Of a stretch of DNA of 64,000 bases, positions 17,299 to 26,336 are shown one piece after another. A program made the position numbers and the translations under genes. The notes under the pieces are model-generated. The model did not search any database. It saw only the letters and a program-made list of their open reading frames with translations, and had not been told where the DNA came from. Positions within the stretch are counted from its first letter, which is position 1; every line of letters starts with the position of its first letter. The DNA comes from UBA2365 sp964594045 (GTDB lineage: Bacteria > Bacteroidota > Bacteroidia > Chitinophagales > Saprospiraceae), in NCBI GenBank assembly GCA_964594045.1, contig CAZQKR010000015.1:33618-97617 (forward strand), in the 5' to 3' direction.

Positions 17299-18084
17299 AT
17301 GGACTACAACAAAGGATTAGTGCTTTCCGGTCTCAAGTCATTCATCGCTGAAACCGGTGATATGGCTTATTTTGCCGGCAGGTTTTTCAGGGAAGTATTT
17401 AAACGTCCTTTTGAATTCAAAGAGTTTTTGCGGCAATGCTACAACATCGGCAACCGTTCATTTCTGCTGGTTGGGATCACCGGTTTTATCATCGGCCTGG
17501 TCTTTACACTTCAATCCAGGCCCCGAATGGTGGAACTTGGAGCCGAAGCGTGGATACCTTCCATGGTCGCTTTGGCCATCATAAGGGAGATCGGCCCCTT
17601 ATTCACCGCACTCATCAGTGCCGGCAGGATCGGGTCAGCCATCGGTGCAGAACTGGGATCCATGCGGGTCACCGAACAGATCGACGCCATGGAGGTGTCC
17701 GGAACCAACCCCTTCAAATACCTGGTGGTTACCCGGATCATGGCATGTACGCTCATGATACCCATCCTGGTCATTCTGAGCAATTTTCTGGCCCTGTACG
17801 GTTCATTCCTGGTTGAACAATTGAAAGGTGAAGTTTCCTTCAGGTATTATTTTGATGAAGTATTCCGGTCAATAACCTACTCAGATTTGCTTCCGTCCAC
17901 CATAAAAACCTTCTTTTTTGGTTTTGCGATCGGCCTGGTGGGATGTTACAACGGATATTATTGCAAACACGGCACGGCAGGCGTAGGTATCGCTGCCAAT
18001 ACTGCTGTGGTAAAGACTTCTCTGATGCTGTTCGTAATCGATTTTGTTGCAGCCTTGATCACAGACATTTTGTTTCTATCATGA
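17299..18084 (+). CDS. mlaE: MlaE-type ABC lipid transporter permease
   Basis: Product of 261 aa, full-length MlaE/YrbE permease with about five or six membrane segments (SFLLVGITGFIIGLVF..., IMACTLMIPILVILSNFLAL..., TSLMLFVIDFVAALITDILF). The conserved core REIGPLFTALISAGRIGSAI, then GSMRVTEQIDAMEV, is intact. It moves phospholipids or related lipids between inner and outer membrane with the ATPase and MCE proteins downstream. Its TGA stop overlaps the ATPase ATG (ATGA), so the two are translationally coupled. Confidence 0.95.
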   Translation: MDYNKGLVLSGLKSFIAETGDMAYFAGRFFREVFKRPFEFKEFLRQCYNIGNRSFLLVGITGFIIGLVFTLQSRPRMVELGAEAWIPSMVALAIIREIGPLFTALISAGRIGSAIGAELGSMRVTEQIDAMEVSGTNPFKYLVVTRIMACTLMIPILVILSNFLALYGSFLVEQLKGEVSFRYYFDEVFRSITYSDLLPSTIKTFFFGFAIGLVGCYNGYYCKHGTAGVGIAANTAVVKTSLMLFVIDFVAALITDILFLS

Positions 18085-18836
18085 CGGGAGAAAACGAAAA
18101 TAAAAACATCGTAGTTTCGATCAGGGATCTTTACAAGAGGTTCGGTGAAAACCATGTGCTGAATGGTTTCAACCTGGATCTGTACGAAAATGAATCCCTT
18201 GTCATGATGGGCAAATCCGGCACGGGAAAATCCGTGATGCTCAAATGCCTGATCGGACTGGAGAGATTTGATGCCGGATCCATTAACGTGATGGGCAGGA
18301 ATATGGAAAAGTTATCTGATGATGATCTCGCATTTATCAGGGCTGAAGTGGGCTTCCTTTTCCAGGGCAGCGCTTTGTATGACTCCATGACCGTTAGGGA
18401 AAACCTGGAATTTCCATTAAGAAGACACGAAACAAAATTCGGGCACATCAAGGATACCACAACTTTGGTGCTGGAGGCGCTGGATAGTGTCGGTTTGGGA
18501 CACACACTCGACCTGATGCCTGAGGAATTATCAGGAGGTATGAAACGCAGGGTCGCATTGGCCAGAACCCTGATCCTCAGGCCTAAGATCATTTTGTATG
18601 ATGAACCCACAACAGGCCTGGATCCGATCACATCCAAGGAAATCGTTTTGCTGATCAAATCCGTGCAGCAAAAATTCAATACATCTTCCATCATCATCAC
18701 ACATGATGTGGACAGTGCAAGGCACCTGGCAGATCGTATGATACTGTTGATCAACGGTAAAAATTATGTTGAAGGCACATTTGATGAACTGGATCATTCA
18801 ACTGATCCGAATATCATGGCTTTCTTTAAATCTTAA
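18081..18836 (+). CDS. mlaF: MlaF-type ABC transporter ATPase
   Basis: Product of 251 aa from the ATG at 18081, which overlaps the permease stop; the frame is open further upstream but that part is shadow of mlaE. Walker A GKSGTGKS (44-51), signature LSGGM (150-154) and Walker B IILYDE (170-175) are intact, followed by PTTGLDP and a switch His in IIITHDV. It energises lipid transport with MlaE and the MCE protein, which begins 3 bp after its stop. Confidence 0.95.
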   Translation: MTGENENKNIVVSIRDLYKRFGENHVLNGFNLDLYENESLVMMGKSGTGKSVMLKCLIGLERFDAGSINVMGRNMEKLSDDDLAFIRAEVGFLFQGSALYDSMTVRENLEFPLRRHETKFGHIKDTTTLVLEALDSVGLGHTLDLMPEELSGGMKRRVALARTLILRPKIILYDEPTTGLDPITSKEIVLLIKSVQQKFNTSSIIITHDVDSARHLADRMILLINGKNYVEGTFDELDHSTDPNIMAFFKS

Positions 18837-18839
18837 AAT

Positions 18840-19850
18840 ATGCAAAAGTCATTCTATCAACAACTCAAATTAGGCATTTTTGTCCTTGCCGGTATCGTAC
18901 TCTTCGTTGTGGCAAGTATCATGATAGGCCAGAAGCAAAATCTGTTCGGAAATTCTGCTACCATATATGCGGTCTTCCGGAATACCAGCGGGCTGAAAGA
19001 AGGCAATAATGTCCGTTTTTCCGGCCTGAATGCAGGAAAAGTGACCAGAATAGAGATGGTGAAGGATACGATCATCATCCTGAGCCTGTCCATCAACAAG
19101 GATGTCCTGAAACACGTCAGGCACGATTCCAAGGCAGCCATTACCTCCGGCGGATTGGTTGGCAATATGATCGTCAACATCATGCCGGGCACCAGTGAAT
19201 CTGCCATCGTGGAAGCTGGCGACACCATTCAGTCCTTCAGCCGGGTAAGCACGGACGAGATCCTGAATACGCTGAGTGAAACCAATGAAAATGCCGCCCT
19301 GCTGACGGTGGAAATCCTGAAAATTGCCAAAGAGATCACTGAAGGACAGGGATTGATAGGTGCATTGGTGAAGGATCCGACCATTACCAAAAACGTCAAA
19401 GTCACACTGAACAACATCAGCAAGTCTGCCAATGAAGCAGCTCATGCCGTGACCAAACTCAACACATTCATCAGTTCTTTTGATCATAAAAATAACCTGG
19501 CCGGTGCGATCAGAGATACCGCCTTGGCCGGTCAACTGAAAACTATCATCCTGAATATTGAAAAGTCTTCTGCTGACATCGGAATGGTGGTCGCGCAACT
19601 CAATGAGACGATCAAAAACATGGACAAGGCGGTGATCAACGTCCGTGACGGTGAGGGAAGCATCAACTACCTGTCCAATGATCCCGGACTTGTTAAAAAA
19701 ATTGATCATACCATGGATAACATAGATGCAACTGTCCTGGAGATCCGGCAGTCCAGCATTTTGCTGAACCAAAACCTGGAAGCGCTTAAAAATACCTGGC
19801 CTATCCGGAATTATTTCAAAAAAATGGAAAAGCAATCACAAGAACAATGA
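18840..19850 (+). CDS. mlaD: MCE-domain (MlaD-type) lipid-binding protein
   Basis: Product of 336 aa. One N-terminal membrane anchor (LGIFVLAGIVLFVVASIMIG) is followed by an MCE domain at about residues 36-120 (FRNTSGLKEGNNVRFSGL, GKVTRIEM, SGGLVGNMIVNIMPG) and a long helical tail of about 200 residues. MCE proteins form hexameric rings in the periplasm that pass lipids to the MlaEF complex. The helical tail suggests a barrel or needle extension. Third gene of the mlaEFD-type operon; no MlaA, B or C is seen. Confidence 0.93.
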   Translation: MQKSFYQQLKLGIFVLAGIVLFVVASIMIGQKQNLFGNSATIYAVFRNTSGLKEGNNVRFSGLNAGKVTRIEMVKDTIIILSLSINKDVLKHVRHDSKAAITSGGLVGNMIVNIMPGTSESAIVEAGDTIQSFSRVSTDEILNTLSETNENAALLTVEILKIAKEITEGQGLIGALVKDPTITKNVKVTLNNISKSANEAAHAVTKLNTFISSFDHKNNLAGAIRDTALAGQLKTIILNIEKSSADIGMVVAQLNETIKNMDKAVINVRDGEGSINYLSNDPGLVKKIDHTMDNIDATVLEIRQSSILLNQNLEALKNTWPIRNYFKKMEKQSQEQ

Positions 19851-19872
19851 TTTAACCACCACCGGAGAAACT

Positions 19873-20997
19873 ATGGACTTTAATATTTGTATCATTGGTG
19901 CGGGCGTTATCGGACTTGCCATTGCAAAAAGTTTGAGTGAAAAGACTGAAGGCATTGTTGTCATCGAAAAAAATCTGCGGTTTGGTGAGGAAACCAGCAG
20001 CCGCAACAGTGAAGTGATCCATTCGGGTATTTATTACCCCTCACGATCGCTGAAAACAGTTTTATGCGTTAAAGGAAACCAAATGCTCTATGATTACTGT
20101 GATCAAAAATTGATCCCATATCACAAATGCGGCAAGTTGATCGTTGCTACAGATACTGACCAGTTTCCAGAGATCGAAAAACTTTACCAACAGGGAAAAG
20201 CCAACGGAGTGAAGGACCTGCAACTGCTTTCCAGGCAGGAAATTTTCGAAACTGAACCCGGAATTTATGCTGAAAAAGCCCTGTTTGTACCTTCAACAGG
20301 TATACTGGACAGTCATCAACTGATGAAAAACCTTCATGGAGATGCAGTGGTCCAGGGCGCAGATTTCGTATTTCAGTCAAAAGTGACCGGTATCCGACCT
20401 TTGAGGGATGGATATACTGTCCAAATTGAAGCAGAAGCAGGAAATACGGATGAATTTTCTGCCAGATGGGTGATCAACTGTGCCGGGCTGGGATCTGAAC
20501 ATATTGCAAAGATGGTTGGCATCCATGATCCGGATTACAAACTGTACTTCTGCAAAGGTGAATATTTCAGGATCATCAACAGCAAACAGCATGTGCTCAG
20601 ACATTTGGTCTATCCCGTTCCGGAACCCGGGTTGGCAGGATTGGGCATACATACGACCATTTCCCTTGACGGCATAGTAAAACTGGGTCCGAATGTGATC
20701 GATCTATCCGAAAATATTTATGACTATTCAGTGGATGAAGCACATAAAAAACAATTTTTTGAGGCGGCTTCACGCTATTTGCCAGACTTAAAAGAAGACC
20801 AACTGGTACCGGAAATGGCCGGTATCAGGCCAAAATTGCAGACAGAAAACGGAGCTTTCAGGGATTTTGTCATCCAACACGAAATTGAAAGAGGATTTCC
20901 AGGGTTTATCCATTTAACCGGAATTAATTCGCCGGGCTTGACTTCATGTTTAAGTATTGCGGCCTGTGTTTCAGAAATTTTTGAAAAAAATGATTAA
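19873..20997 (+). CDS. FAD-dependent oxidoreductase, L-2-hydroxyglutarate oxidase-like
   Basis: Product of 374 aa in the D-amino-acid-oxidase superfamily. The dinucleotide-binding motif GAGVIGLAIA is at 8-17, followed by the LhgO-typical ETSSRNSEVIHSGIYYPSRS and, late, GIRPKLQ and HLTGINSPGLTSCLSIA. It probably oxidises L-2-hydroxyglutarate to 2-oxoglutarate using FAD and passes electrons to the quinone pool. It lies 22 bp after the MCE gene and 22 bp before threonine aldolase on the same strand, so it may be co-transcribed with them without a functional link. Confidence 0.85.
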   Translation: MDFNICIIGAGVIGLAIAKSLSEKTEGIVVIEKNLRFGEETSSRNSEVIHSGIYYPSRSLKTVLCVKGNQMLYDYCDQKLIPYHKCGKLIVATDTDQFPEIEKLYQQGKANGVKDLQLLSRQEIFETEPGIYAEKALFVPSTGILDSHQLMKNLHGDAVVQGADFVFQSKVTGIRPLRDGYTVQIEAEAGNTDEFSARWVINCAGLGSEHIAKMVGIHDPDYKLYFCKGEYFRIINSKQHVLRHLVYPVPEPGLAGLGIHTTISLDGIVKLGPNVIDLSENIYDYSVDEAHKKQFFEAASRYLPDLKEDQLVPEMAGIRPKLQTENGAFRDFVIQHEIERGFPGFIHLTGINSPGLTSCLSIAACVSEIFEKND

Positions 20998-21019
20998 AAA
21001 AGAATAAACCAGAAAAAAT

Positions 21020-22027
21020 ATGATTGATTTCAGAAGTGATACCGTGACCATACCAACACCCGGGATGCTGGATTTCATGATGCAGGCCAAAGTTGGGGAT
21101 GATGTCTTCCGCGATGATCCGGCAACGCTTGAGCTGGAAGCGCTCGGCGCCTCCTTATTCGGCAAGGAAGCCGCATTGTTTTGTGCATCCGGCACCATGA
21201 GCAACCAGATCGCGATCAAGGTGCATACCAGGCCCGGAGAAGAGCTCATCTGTCATGAAAATGCACACGTATACCGTTATGAAGGCGGCGGAATGGCCTT
21301 TAATTCAGGCGTTTCACCCAAACTTATTACCCGTCCGACCGGTTTGATCGAAGCGATGGACATTCCCGATCTCATCAATCCGGATGACCCGCACTATCCT
21401 AAAACAGTCCTGGTCAGCATCGAAGATACTGCAAACCGCGCAGGAGGGATCTGCTATGATATCAAAGAAGTGGAAAAGATCTCCCAAGTTTGCAGGGAAA
21501 AAGGACTGACACTCCATGTTGACGGCGCAAGGATCTTCAATGCACTGACAGAGACCGGCATCTCACCACAGGAATATGGTCAATACACAGACACCATTTC
21601 GGTATGCCTGTCCAAAGGTTTGGGTGCTCCGGCCGGCACATTGCTGATAGGCAACAACGAATTCATCAGTCAGGCGATCAGGGTGAGAAAAGTTTTCGGC
21701 GGCGGAATGAGGCAAACCGGATACTATGCTGCAGCAGGGATCTATGCCCTCAAAAATAATGTTATAAGGCTGGCAGAAGACCATCGCAGAGCCGGGATCA
21801 TCGGCAAAGCGCTGGAAAAAATACCCTGGGTCAGCCGTGTTTTTCCGGTACAGACCAATATTATCCTGGCAGAAATTGAGGAAAACTATTCAGTTCAAAA
21901 GGCCATTGCCACATTGAACGACAATGGCATTGCCTGCCTGGCCTTCGGTAAAACGCGGATCAGACTCGTGACCCACCTGGGTATCACGGATGCAGATGTG
22001 GAATATGTGGAGAATTTGAAAATTTGA
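21020..22027 (+). CDS. ltaE: Low-specificity L-threonine aldolase
   Basis: Product of 335 aa, full length for the PLP fold type I aldolase that splits threonine or allo-threonine into glycine and acetaldehyde. The PLP lysine is Lys199 in SVCLSKGLGAPAG; MIDFRSDTVTIPT and VGDDVFRDDP at the start and HVDGARIFNA are typical. The last codons (ENLKI) are written in GAGAATTT/GAAAATTT octamers that continue past the stop into the tandem repeats, so the array has grown into, or out of, the gene's 3' end. Glycine made here feeds the same pool as SHMT (glyA). Confidence 0.95.
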   Translation: MIDFRSDTVTIPTPGMLDFMMQAKVGDDVFRDDPATLELEALGASLFGKEAALFCASGTMSNQIAIKVHTRPGEELICHENAHVYRYEGGGMAFNSGVSPKLITRPTGLIEAMDIPDLINPDDPHYPKTVLVSIEDTANRAGGICYDIKEVEKISQVCREKGLTLHVDGARIFNALTETGISPQEYGQYTDTISVCLSKGLGAPAGTLLIGNNEFISQAIRVRKVFGGGMRQTGYYAAAGIYALKNNVIRLAEDHRRAGIIGKALEKIPWVSRVFPVQTNIILAEIEENYSVQKAIATLNDNGIACLAFGKTRIRLVTHLGITDADVEYVENLKI

Positions 22028-22452
22028 AAATTTGAAAATTCGAAGATTCGAAGATTCGAAGATTTGAACATCAGATTCCTGACGATGAATGTCAGGATTT
22101 TCAACATCTGAACATCTGAACATCTGAACATCTGAACATTTAAACATCAGATTCCTGACGATGAATGTCAGGATTTTCAACATCTGAACATCTGAACATC
22201 TGAACATTTAAACATTTGAACATCAGATTCCTGACGATGAATGTCAGGATTTTCAACATTTGAACATTTGAACATTTGAACATCAGATCATTTGAACATC
22301 AGATTCCTGACGATGAATGTCAGGATTTTCAACATTTGAACATTTAAACATCTGAACATCTGAACATTTAAACATCAGATTCCTGACGATGAATGTCAGG
22401 ATTTTCAACATTTGAACATTTGAACATTTGAACATCAGATCATTTGAACATT
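22012..22452. repeat. Nested tandem array: 76-bp period with hairpin, built from 8-bp units
   Basis: Five copies of a hairpin with arms TCCTGAC/GTCAGGA lie at 22077, 22153, 22229, 22305 and 22381, exactly 76 bp apart. Between them the DNA is octamers: GAACATCT, GAACATTT, AAACATCA. The left edge consists of GAAAATTT, GAAAATTC and GAAGATTC octamers starting inside the 3' end of ltaE. The right edge abuts the stop codon of the convergent DegP-type gene. It fills the whole intergenic space. Open frames through it on the minus strand (repeats of MFRCSDVQ) are repeat artefacts. Confidence 0.9.
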
Positions 22453-23892
22453 TTACGGCTTTTCCAGCTCATAAGGGTACATTTCGGGGTAACCTTTATA
22501 ATAGCCTTCCAGTTTGATCTTTTTCTTGCTTTCCTTTACACCACGAAGGAAATCATCCACTGATCGGATCTCCTTACCATTGACTTTCGTGACGATATAG
22601 CCCGGTTCAATATTGGCTTTGCTTGCAGAAGAGCCTTTTCTGACGCTCAGGATGAAAGCACCGGTTTTTCTCGTCTCAATGCGTTCAGCATCATTCAGTT
22701 CCCTCATTTCAATACCCAGATCTGTGATCAACTTATCTTTTCTGATGGTGACCATATCAAAGGTATTCATGCTGTTTTTGAGTATGGCTGTGGTATTGGC
22801 CACCTTACCATTTCTCGCATAGGTCAATTCAACTTTATCTCCGGGCCTGTTGCGGGCGATCAGCTCAATGAAATCGGCGTTTGCATTGATGTCTGTCCCG
22901 TTGACTGCCAGGATCACATCTCCGGATTTAATGCCGGCGTCTTTGGCAGCGCTTTTTTCATTTACGCCCTGAACCAGGACTCCGGCAACCTTTTCCAGTT
23001 CATATTCCTTTGCGATCTGATTATCGACCGGTATAATGGAAATTCCGAGCCAGCCTCTTTGCACGCTTCCATACTCCTTGATGTCATAGATCACTTTCTG
23101 GGCGAGATTGGAGGGAATGGCAAAGGAAAAACCTTCGTACTTTCCGCTTTCGGACATAATTGCCCCGATAATGCCCACGAGCAATCCACGTGTATTGACC
23201 AGCGCTCCGCCACTGTTGCCCGGATTGACCGCAGCGTCAGTCTGGATATATGCTTCAACACCCTGAGCCTGGAGCAAATTGATGTTCCGGGCTTTTGCGC
23301 TTACGATCCCGGCCGTTACTGTATTTTGCAAACGGTAAGGGTTCCCGATAGCCAAAACCCACTCTCCTACCTGCAAAGAATCTGAATTGCCAAAAAACAG
23401 GAATGGCAGATTGCCGGCTTCAATTTTGAGCAAAGCAAGATCGGTGGAAATATCCGTTCCCAGGAGTTTTGCCGTAAATTCTCTGTTATCATTTAGAATA
23501 ACCTCAATTTTATCTGCCCCGTCAATGACGTGGTTGTTGGTTACGATCAGTCCATCTGAAGAAACGATCACCCCGGAACCTGAAGCGGTGGCTATTTCAG
23601 GATGCATGGGCACACCTTTGATGTCCATCCTTGAGCTGGTACGGATAAAAACAACCGATTCAACAGATTTGCCAGCCGTTCCGATAAAATCATCCGGAGC
23701 TGCTGATCTGAACAGATGGTTCATCTTACCGTTCAGTAAAACTTCATTTTCCCTGACAAACCTGGCCTTTTCCATTTCCCGGATGGCAAGTCTTTGCGGA
23801 CTGATCAAAAAATGGTAGGTCAGGATGCTGATCAGGGCAACTACCAGGCTCACCGCACCTGTTACCAATATCTGTTTAATCCAATGATTCAT
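22453..23892 (-). CDS. DegP/HtrA-type periplasmic serine protease
   Basis: Product of 479 aa. An N-terminal membrane segment (residues about 8-30) anchors or exports it to the periplasm. The trypsin-like domain has its triad at His121 (NNHVIDGA), Asp151 (STDLALLKI) and Ser227 (NPGNSGGALV). Two PDZ domains follow (about 275-365 and 385-470, with GVLVQGVNEKSAAKDAGIKS and GAFILSVRKGSSASKANIEP). It degrades or refolds damaged envelope proteins. It is preceded by about 200 bp of intergenic DNA and ends in a tandem repeat array. Confidence 0.95.
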   Translation of the reverse strand: MNHWIKQILVTGAVSLVVALISILTYHFLISPQRLAIREMEKARFVRENEVLLNGKMNHLFRSAAPDDFIGTAGKSVESVVFIRTSSRMDIKGVPMHPEIATASGSGVIVSSDGLIVTNNHVIDGADKIEVILNDNREFTAKLLGTDISTDLALLKIEAGNLPFLFFGNSDSLQVGEWVLAIGNPYRLQNTVTAGIVSAKARNINLLQAQGVEAYIQTDAAVNPGNSGGALVNTRGLLVGIIGAIMSESGKYEGFSFAIPSNLAQKVIYDIKEYGSVQRGWLGISIIPVDNQIAKEYELEKVAGVLVQGVNEKSAAKDAGIKSGDVILAVNGTDINANADFIELIARNRPGDKVELTYARNGKVANTTAILKNSMNTFDMVTIRKDKLITDLGIEMRELNDAERIETRKTGAFILSVRKGSSASKANIEPGYIVTKVNGKEIRSVDDFLRGVKESKKKIKLEGYYKGYPEMYPYELEKP

Positions 23893-24096
23893 ATTCGCTG
23901 ATCTTTATAAGTTATCATACATGCAAAATCCAAAAATGACCTGAGATATTTACTCAATCTACTGATTAAACAATCAGCGGAAGTCCCTGAAACATATATT
24001 TATAAAACGGTCGTACGACAGAGCAATTATCATCCAATGGATCATTTTGACAAATAACAGCAAGAGAATCAAAACTGTTTTGCAAACAGGCAACTT

Positions 24097-24867
24097 TTAC
24101 AAACCTTTGATAAGTCCCCTGGCGGAAGCTCCGATAAATGAACTGATCTCTCTCTTGTATGACGAATCAGGGATCTTCGCTTCCATTTCAGCCATCCCTT
24201 TACTTAAATTGGTATTTTTTACGAATATATACCTGTATATATCTGTGATCGCATCGATATCCTCCCTTGTAAATCCCTTCCTGCTCAGGCCAATCTTATT
24301 TACTCCGCCATAGGCAACAGGATTCCGGACTGCCTTGATATATGGCGGAACATCGCGTCTTACCATAATTCCTCCGGCAATCATGGCATGGGAACCAATT
24401 TTGCAAAACTGGTGAACTGCAGACAGCCCGCCAAAATTGACAAAATCACCGACTTCGACATGACCTCCCAGGTTTACGCCATTGGCAAAAATACAATGGT
24501 GGCCAACAGTACAGTCATGAGCGACATGCGCATAAGCCATGAGATAGCAATGGTCACCCACAACTGTTTTTATTTTCGCTTTTGTGCCCCGGTGAATGGT
24601 GACAAACTCCCTGATCGTGACATGGTTGCCCACTTCGACCCATGTCTCCTCTCCGGCATAACTGAGATCCTGTCCTTCTCCTCCGATCACTGCTCCGGGA
24701 AAAATCCGGCAATATTGACCAATTTTACTGCCATCCAGGATGGTTACACCCGGATGAATGACCGTGTTGTCTCCGATCTCCACGTTTTCAGCGATATAAC
24801 AATAGGGACCGATCTGAACATTTGCTCCGATCTTTGCATTTGGGTGAACATGAGCAATTGTATTCAT
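24097..24867 (-). CDS. lpxA: UDP-N-acetylglucosamine acyltransferase
   Basis: Product of 256 aa, full length. It adds an R-3-hydroxyacyl chain from ACP to UDP-GlcNAc, the first step of lipid A synthesis. The left-handed beta-helix hexapeptide repeats fill residues 1-180, and the catalytic His is His117 in AYAHVAHDCTVG. A C-terminal helical domain follows (GLSRKGFTREDIDAITDIYR). It lies 77 bp after lpxC-fabZ; the order lpxD, lpxC-fabZ, lpxA is a standard Bacteroidota lipid A cluster. Confidence 0.97.
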   Translation of the reverse strand: MNTIAHVHPNAKIGANVQIGPYCYIAENVEIGDNTVIHPGVTILDGSKIGQYCRIFPGAVIGGEGQDLSYAGEETWVEVGNHVTIREFVTIHRGTKAKIKTVVGDHCYLMAYAHVAHDCTVGHHCIFANGVNLGGHVEVGDFVNFGGLSAVHQFCKIGSHAMIAGGIMVRRDVPPYIKAVRNPVAYGGVNKIGLSRKGFTREDIDAITDIYRYIFVKNTNLSKGMAEMEAKIPDSSYKREISSFIGASARGLIKGL

Positions 24868-24944
24868 ATTAAGTTTAAAGTTTGCGTATTTATTCAGCTT
24901 GAACTGTGCAATTCCTTGAATTATTGTAGCCGGTCTTTATCCTT

Positions 24945-26336
24945 TCAAGTTCGATTTACGATCTGGGCCATCAATTCACCTTCAGAGACCAGGTTGTCAC
25001 CCACATAAATGGTTCCCCACATGTGGACAATTCCCCTTCGGATGGGTTCCATCAATTCCATCTTGATCACCATACTGTCTCCAGGCATTACTTTATGTTT
25101 GAATTTCACCTTATCTATTTTGAGGAAATAGGTGTCCCATCCATGGGGATAGTCCTGCAGTTTAAGGGCCAGAATTCCGCCGGCCTGCGCCATGGCTTCA
25201 ATCTGCAAAACACCCGGCATGACCGGATTATCCGGAAAGTGCCCGGTAAAGAAATTCTCATTGAAAGTGACATTTTTTACGCCCACAATGTAGGTTTCGG
25301 TCATTTCGATGATCTTGTCAACCAACAAAAACGGATACCTGTGCGGGAGCAATGCCGCGATATCATTAATATCGAATAGCGCTGGTTTGTTAAGGTCATA
25401 TTTCGGCTTTCCTTTTAATTTTTTCTGGCGTCTGAACACATCGAGCAGCATTTTTGCCAACGCAAGGTTCGATTCGTGACCAGGTTTCTTCGCAATGATC
25501 TTTCCTTTGACCCTGATACCAAAAAGTCCAAGATCACCAATAATGTCGAGGATCTTGTGTCTGGCCAATTCGTTTTTGAAACGCAAAGAAGTATTGTTCA
25601 GCAATCCCTCTCCAGACACTTCAAGTTTGTCAACGCCCATCTTTTTGGCAAATGCATTCAGTTCTTCTTCGTCAATATTGCGGTCAGCGATCACCAGTGC
25701 ATTGGTCAGGTCACCGCCTAATGCGAGACCTCTTTGCAATAAAGATTCTATCTCGCTGTAAAATCCAAAAGTCCTGGCCGGAGCGATTTCATTCACATAA
25801 TCCTTCATGTTGCCTAGTTCTGCAAATTGTTGCTGAACACCAGGTTTATTGAAATCGATCAATGCCTGAACGGTAAAATCATCTGAAGGCATCAGTATGT
25901 ATTCAGCACCGGTATCTTCATATTTGAACACAAATGTTTCCTCTATCTCCAACAACTCTTTTTCAGCTTCCCGGGTCACAATTCCGGCATCCAGTAAAGC
26001 CTGAACGATCTGGATCGAACTTCCATCCAGAATAGGCATTTCCGGGCCGTTCACCTGGATCAGAATATCGTCAATACCCAAGGCATATAAGGCTGACATG
26101 GTATGTTCAACAGTCCTGACGGAGGCCTCCTGGAAAGTGAGTGTGGTTCCCCGTTTCGTGGAAGTGACGTATTTCACATCAGCAGAAAATTCCGGGTGTC
26201 CTTCCAGATCTGTTCTCTGAAATCTGATCCCAAAATTGACTTCGGCCGGTTGGAAGGTAACCGTACTCTGCATACCGGTGTGCAAACCCTTTCCTGTCAA
26301 TGAAACTGATCGTTCAATTGTTTTTCTGTTTTCCAT
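24945..26336 (-). CDS. lpxC-fabZ: Bifunctional UDP-3-O-acyl-GlcNAc deacetylase / 3-hydroxyacyl-ACP dehydratase (LpxC-FabZ fusion)
   Basis: Product of 463 aa from the ATG at 26336; a TTG at 26345 is also in frame but gives no family match. Residues 1-300 are LpxC, the zinc deacetylase of lipid A synthesis (EHTMSALYALG with a Zn-His, and HKILDIIGDLGLFG with Zn-His and Asp). Residues about 315-463 are FabZ, the fatty acid dehydratase (LLPHRYPFLLVDKI; catalytic FTGHFPDNPVMPG and the Glu in LQIEAMAQ). This fusion is established in Bacteroidota. It joins the enzymes that compete for 3-hydroxymyristoyl-ACP. The start overlaps the lpxD end. Confidence 0.97.
   Translation of the reverse strand: MENRKTIERSVSLTGKGLHTGMQSTVTFQPAEVNFGIRFQRTDLEGHPEFSADVKYVTSTKRGTTLTFQEASVRTVEHTMSALYALGIDDILIQVNGPEMPILDGSSIQIVQALLDAGIVTREAEKELLEIEETFVFKYEDTGAEYILMPSDDFTVQALIDFNKPGVQQQFAELGNMKDYVNEIAPARTFGFYSEIESLLQRGLALGGDLTNALVIADRNIDEEELNAFAKKMGVDKLEVSGEGLLNNTSLRFKNELARHKILDIIGDLGLFGIRVKGKIIAKKPGHESNLALAKMLLDVFRRQKKLKGKPKYDLNKPALFDINDIAALLPHRYPFLLVDKIIEMTETYIVGVKNVTFNENFFTGHFPDNPVMPGVLQIEAMAQAGGILALKLQDYPHGWDTYFLKIDKVKFKHKVMPGDSMVIKMELMEPIRRGIVHMWGTIYVGDNLVSEGELMAQIVNRT

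Noticed and set aside
21890..22207. Minus-strand frames spelling MFRCSDVQ repeats
   Set aside because: They are translations of the octamer array and overlap the ltaE 3' end; a well-known type of false ORF.
22077..22401. CRISPR-like 76-bp spaced palindromes
   Set aside because: The text between the hairpins is low-complexity octamers, not unique spacers, and no cas genes are nearby.
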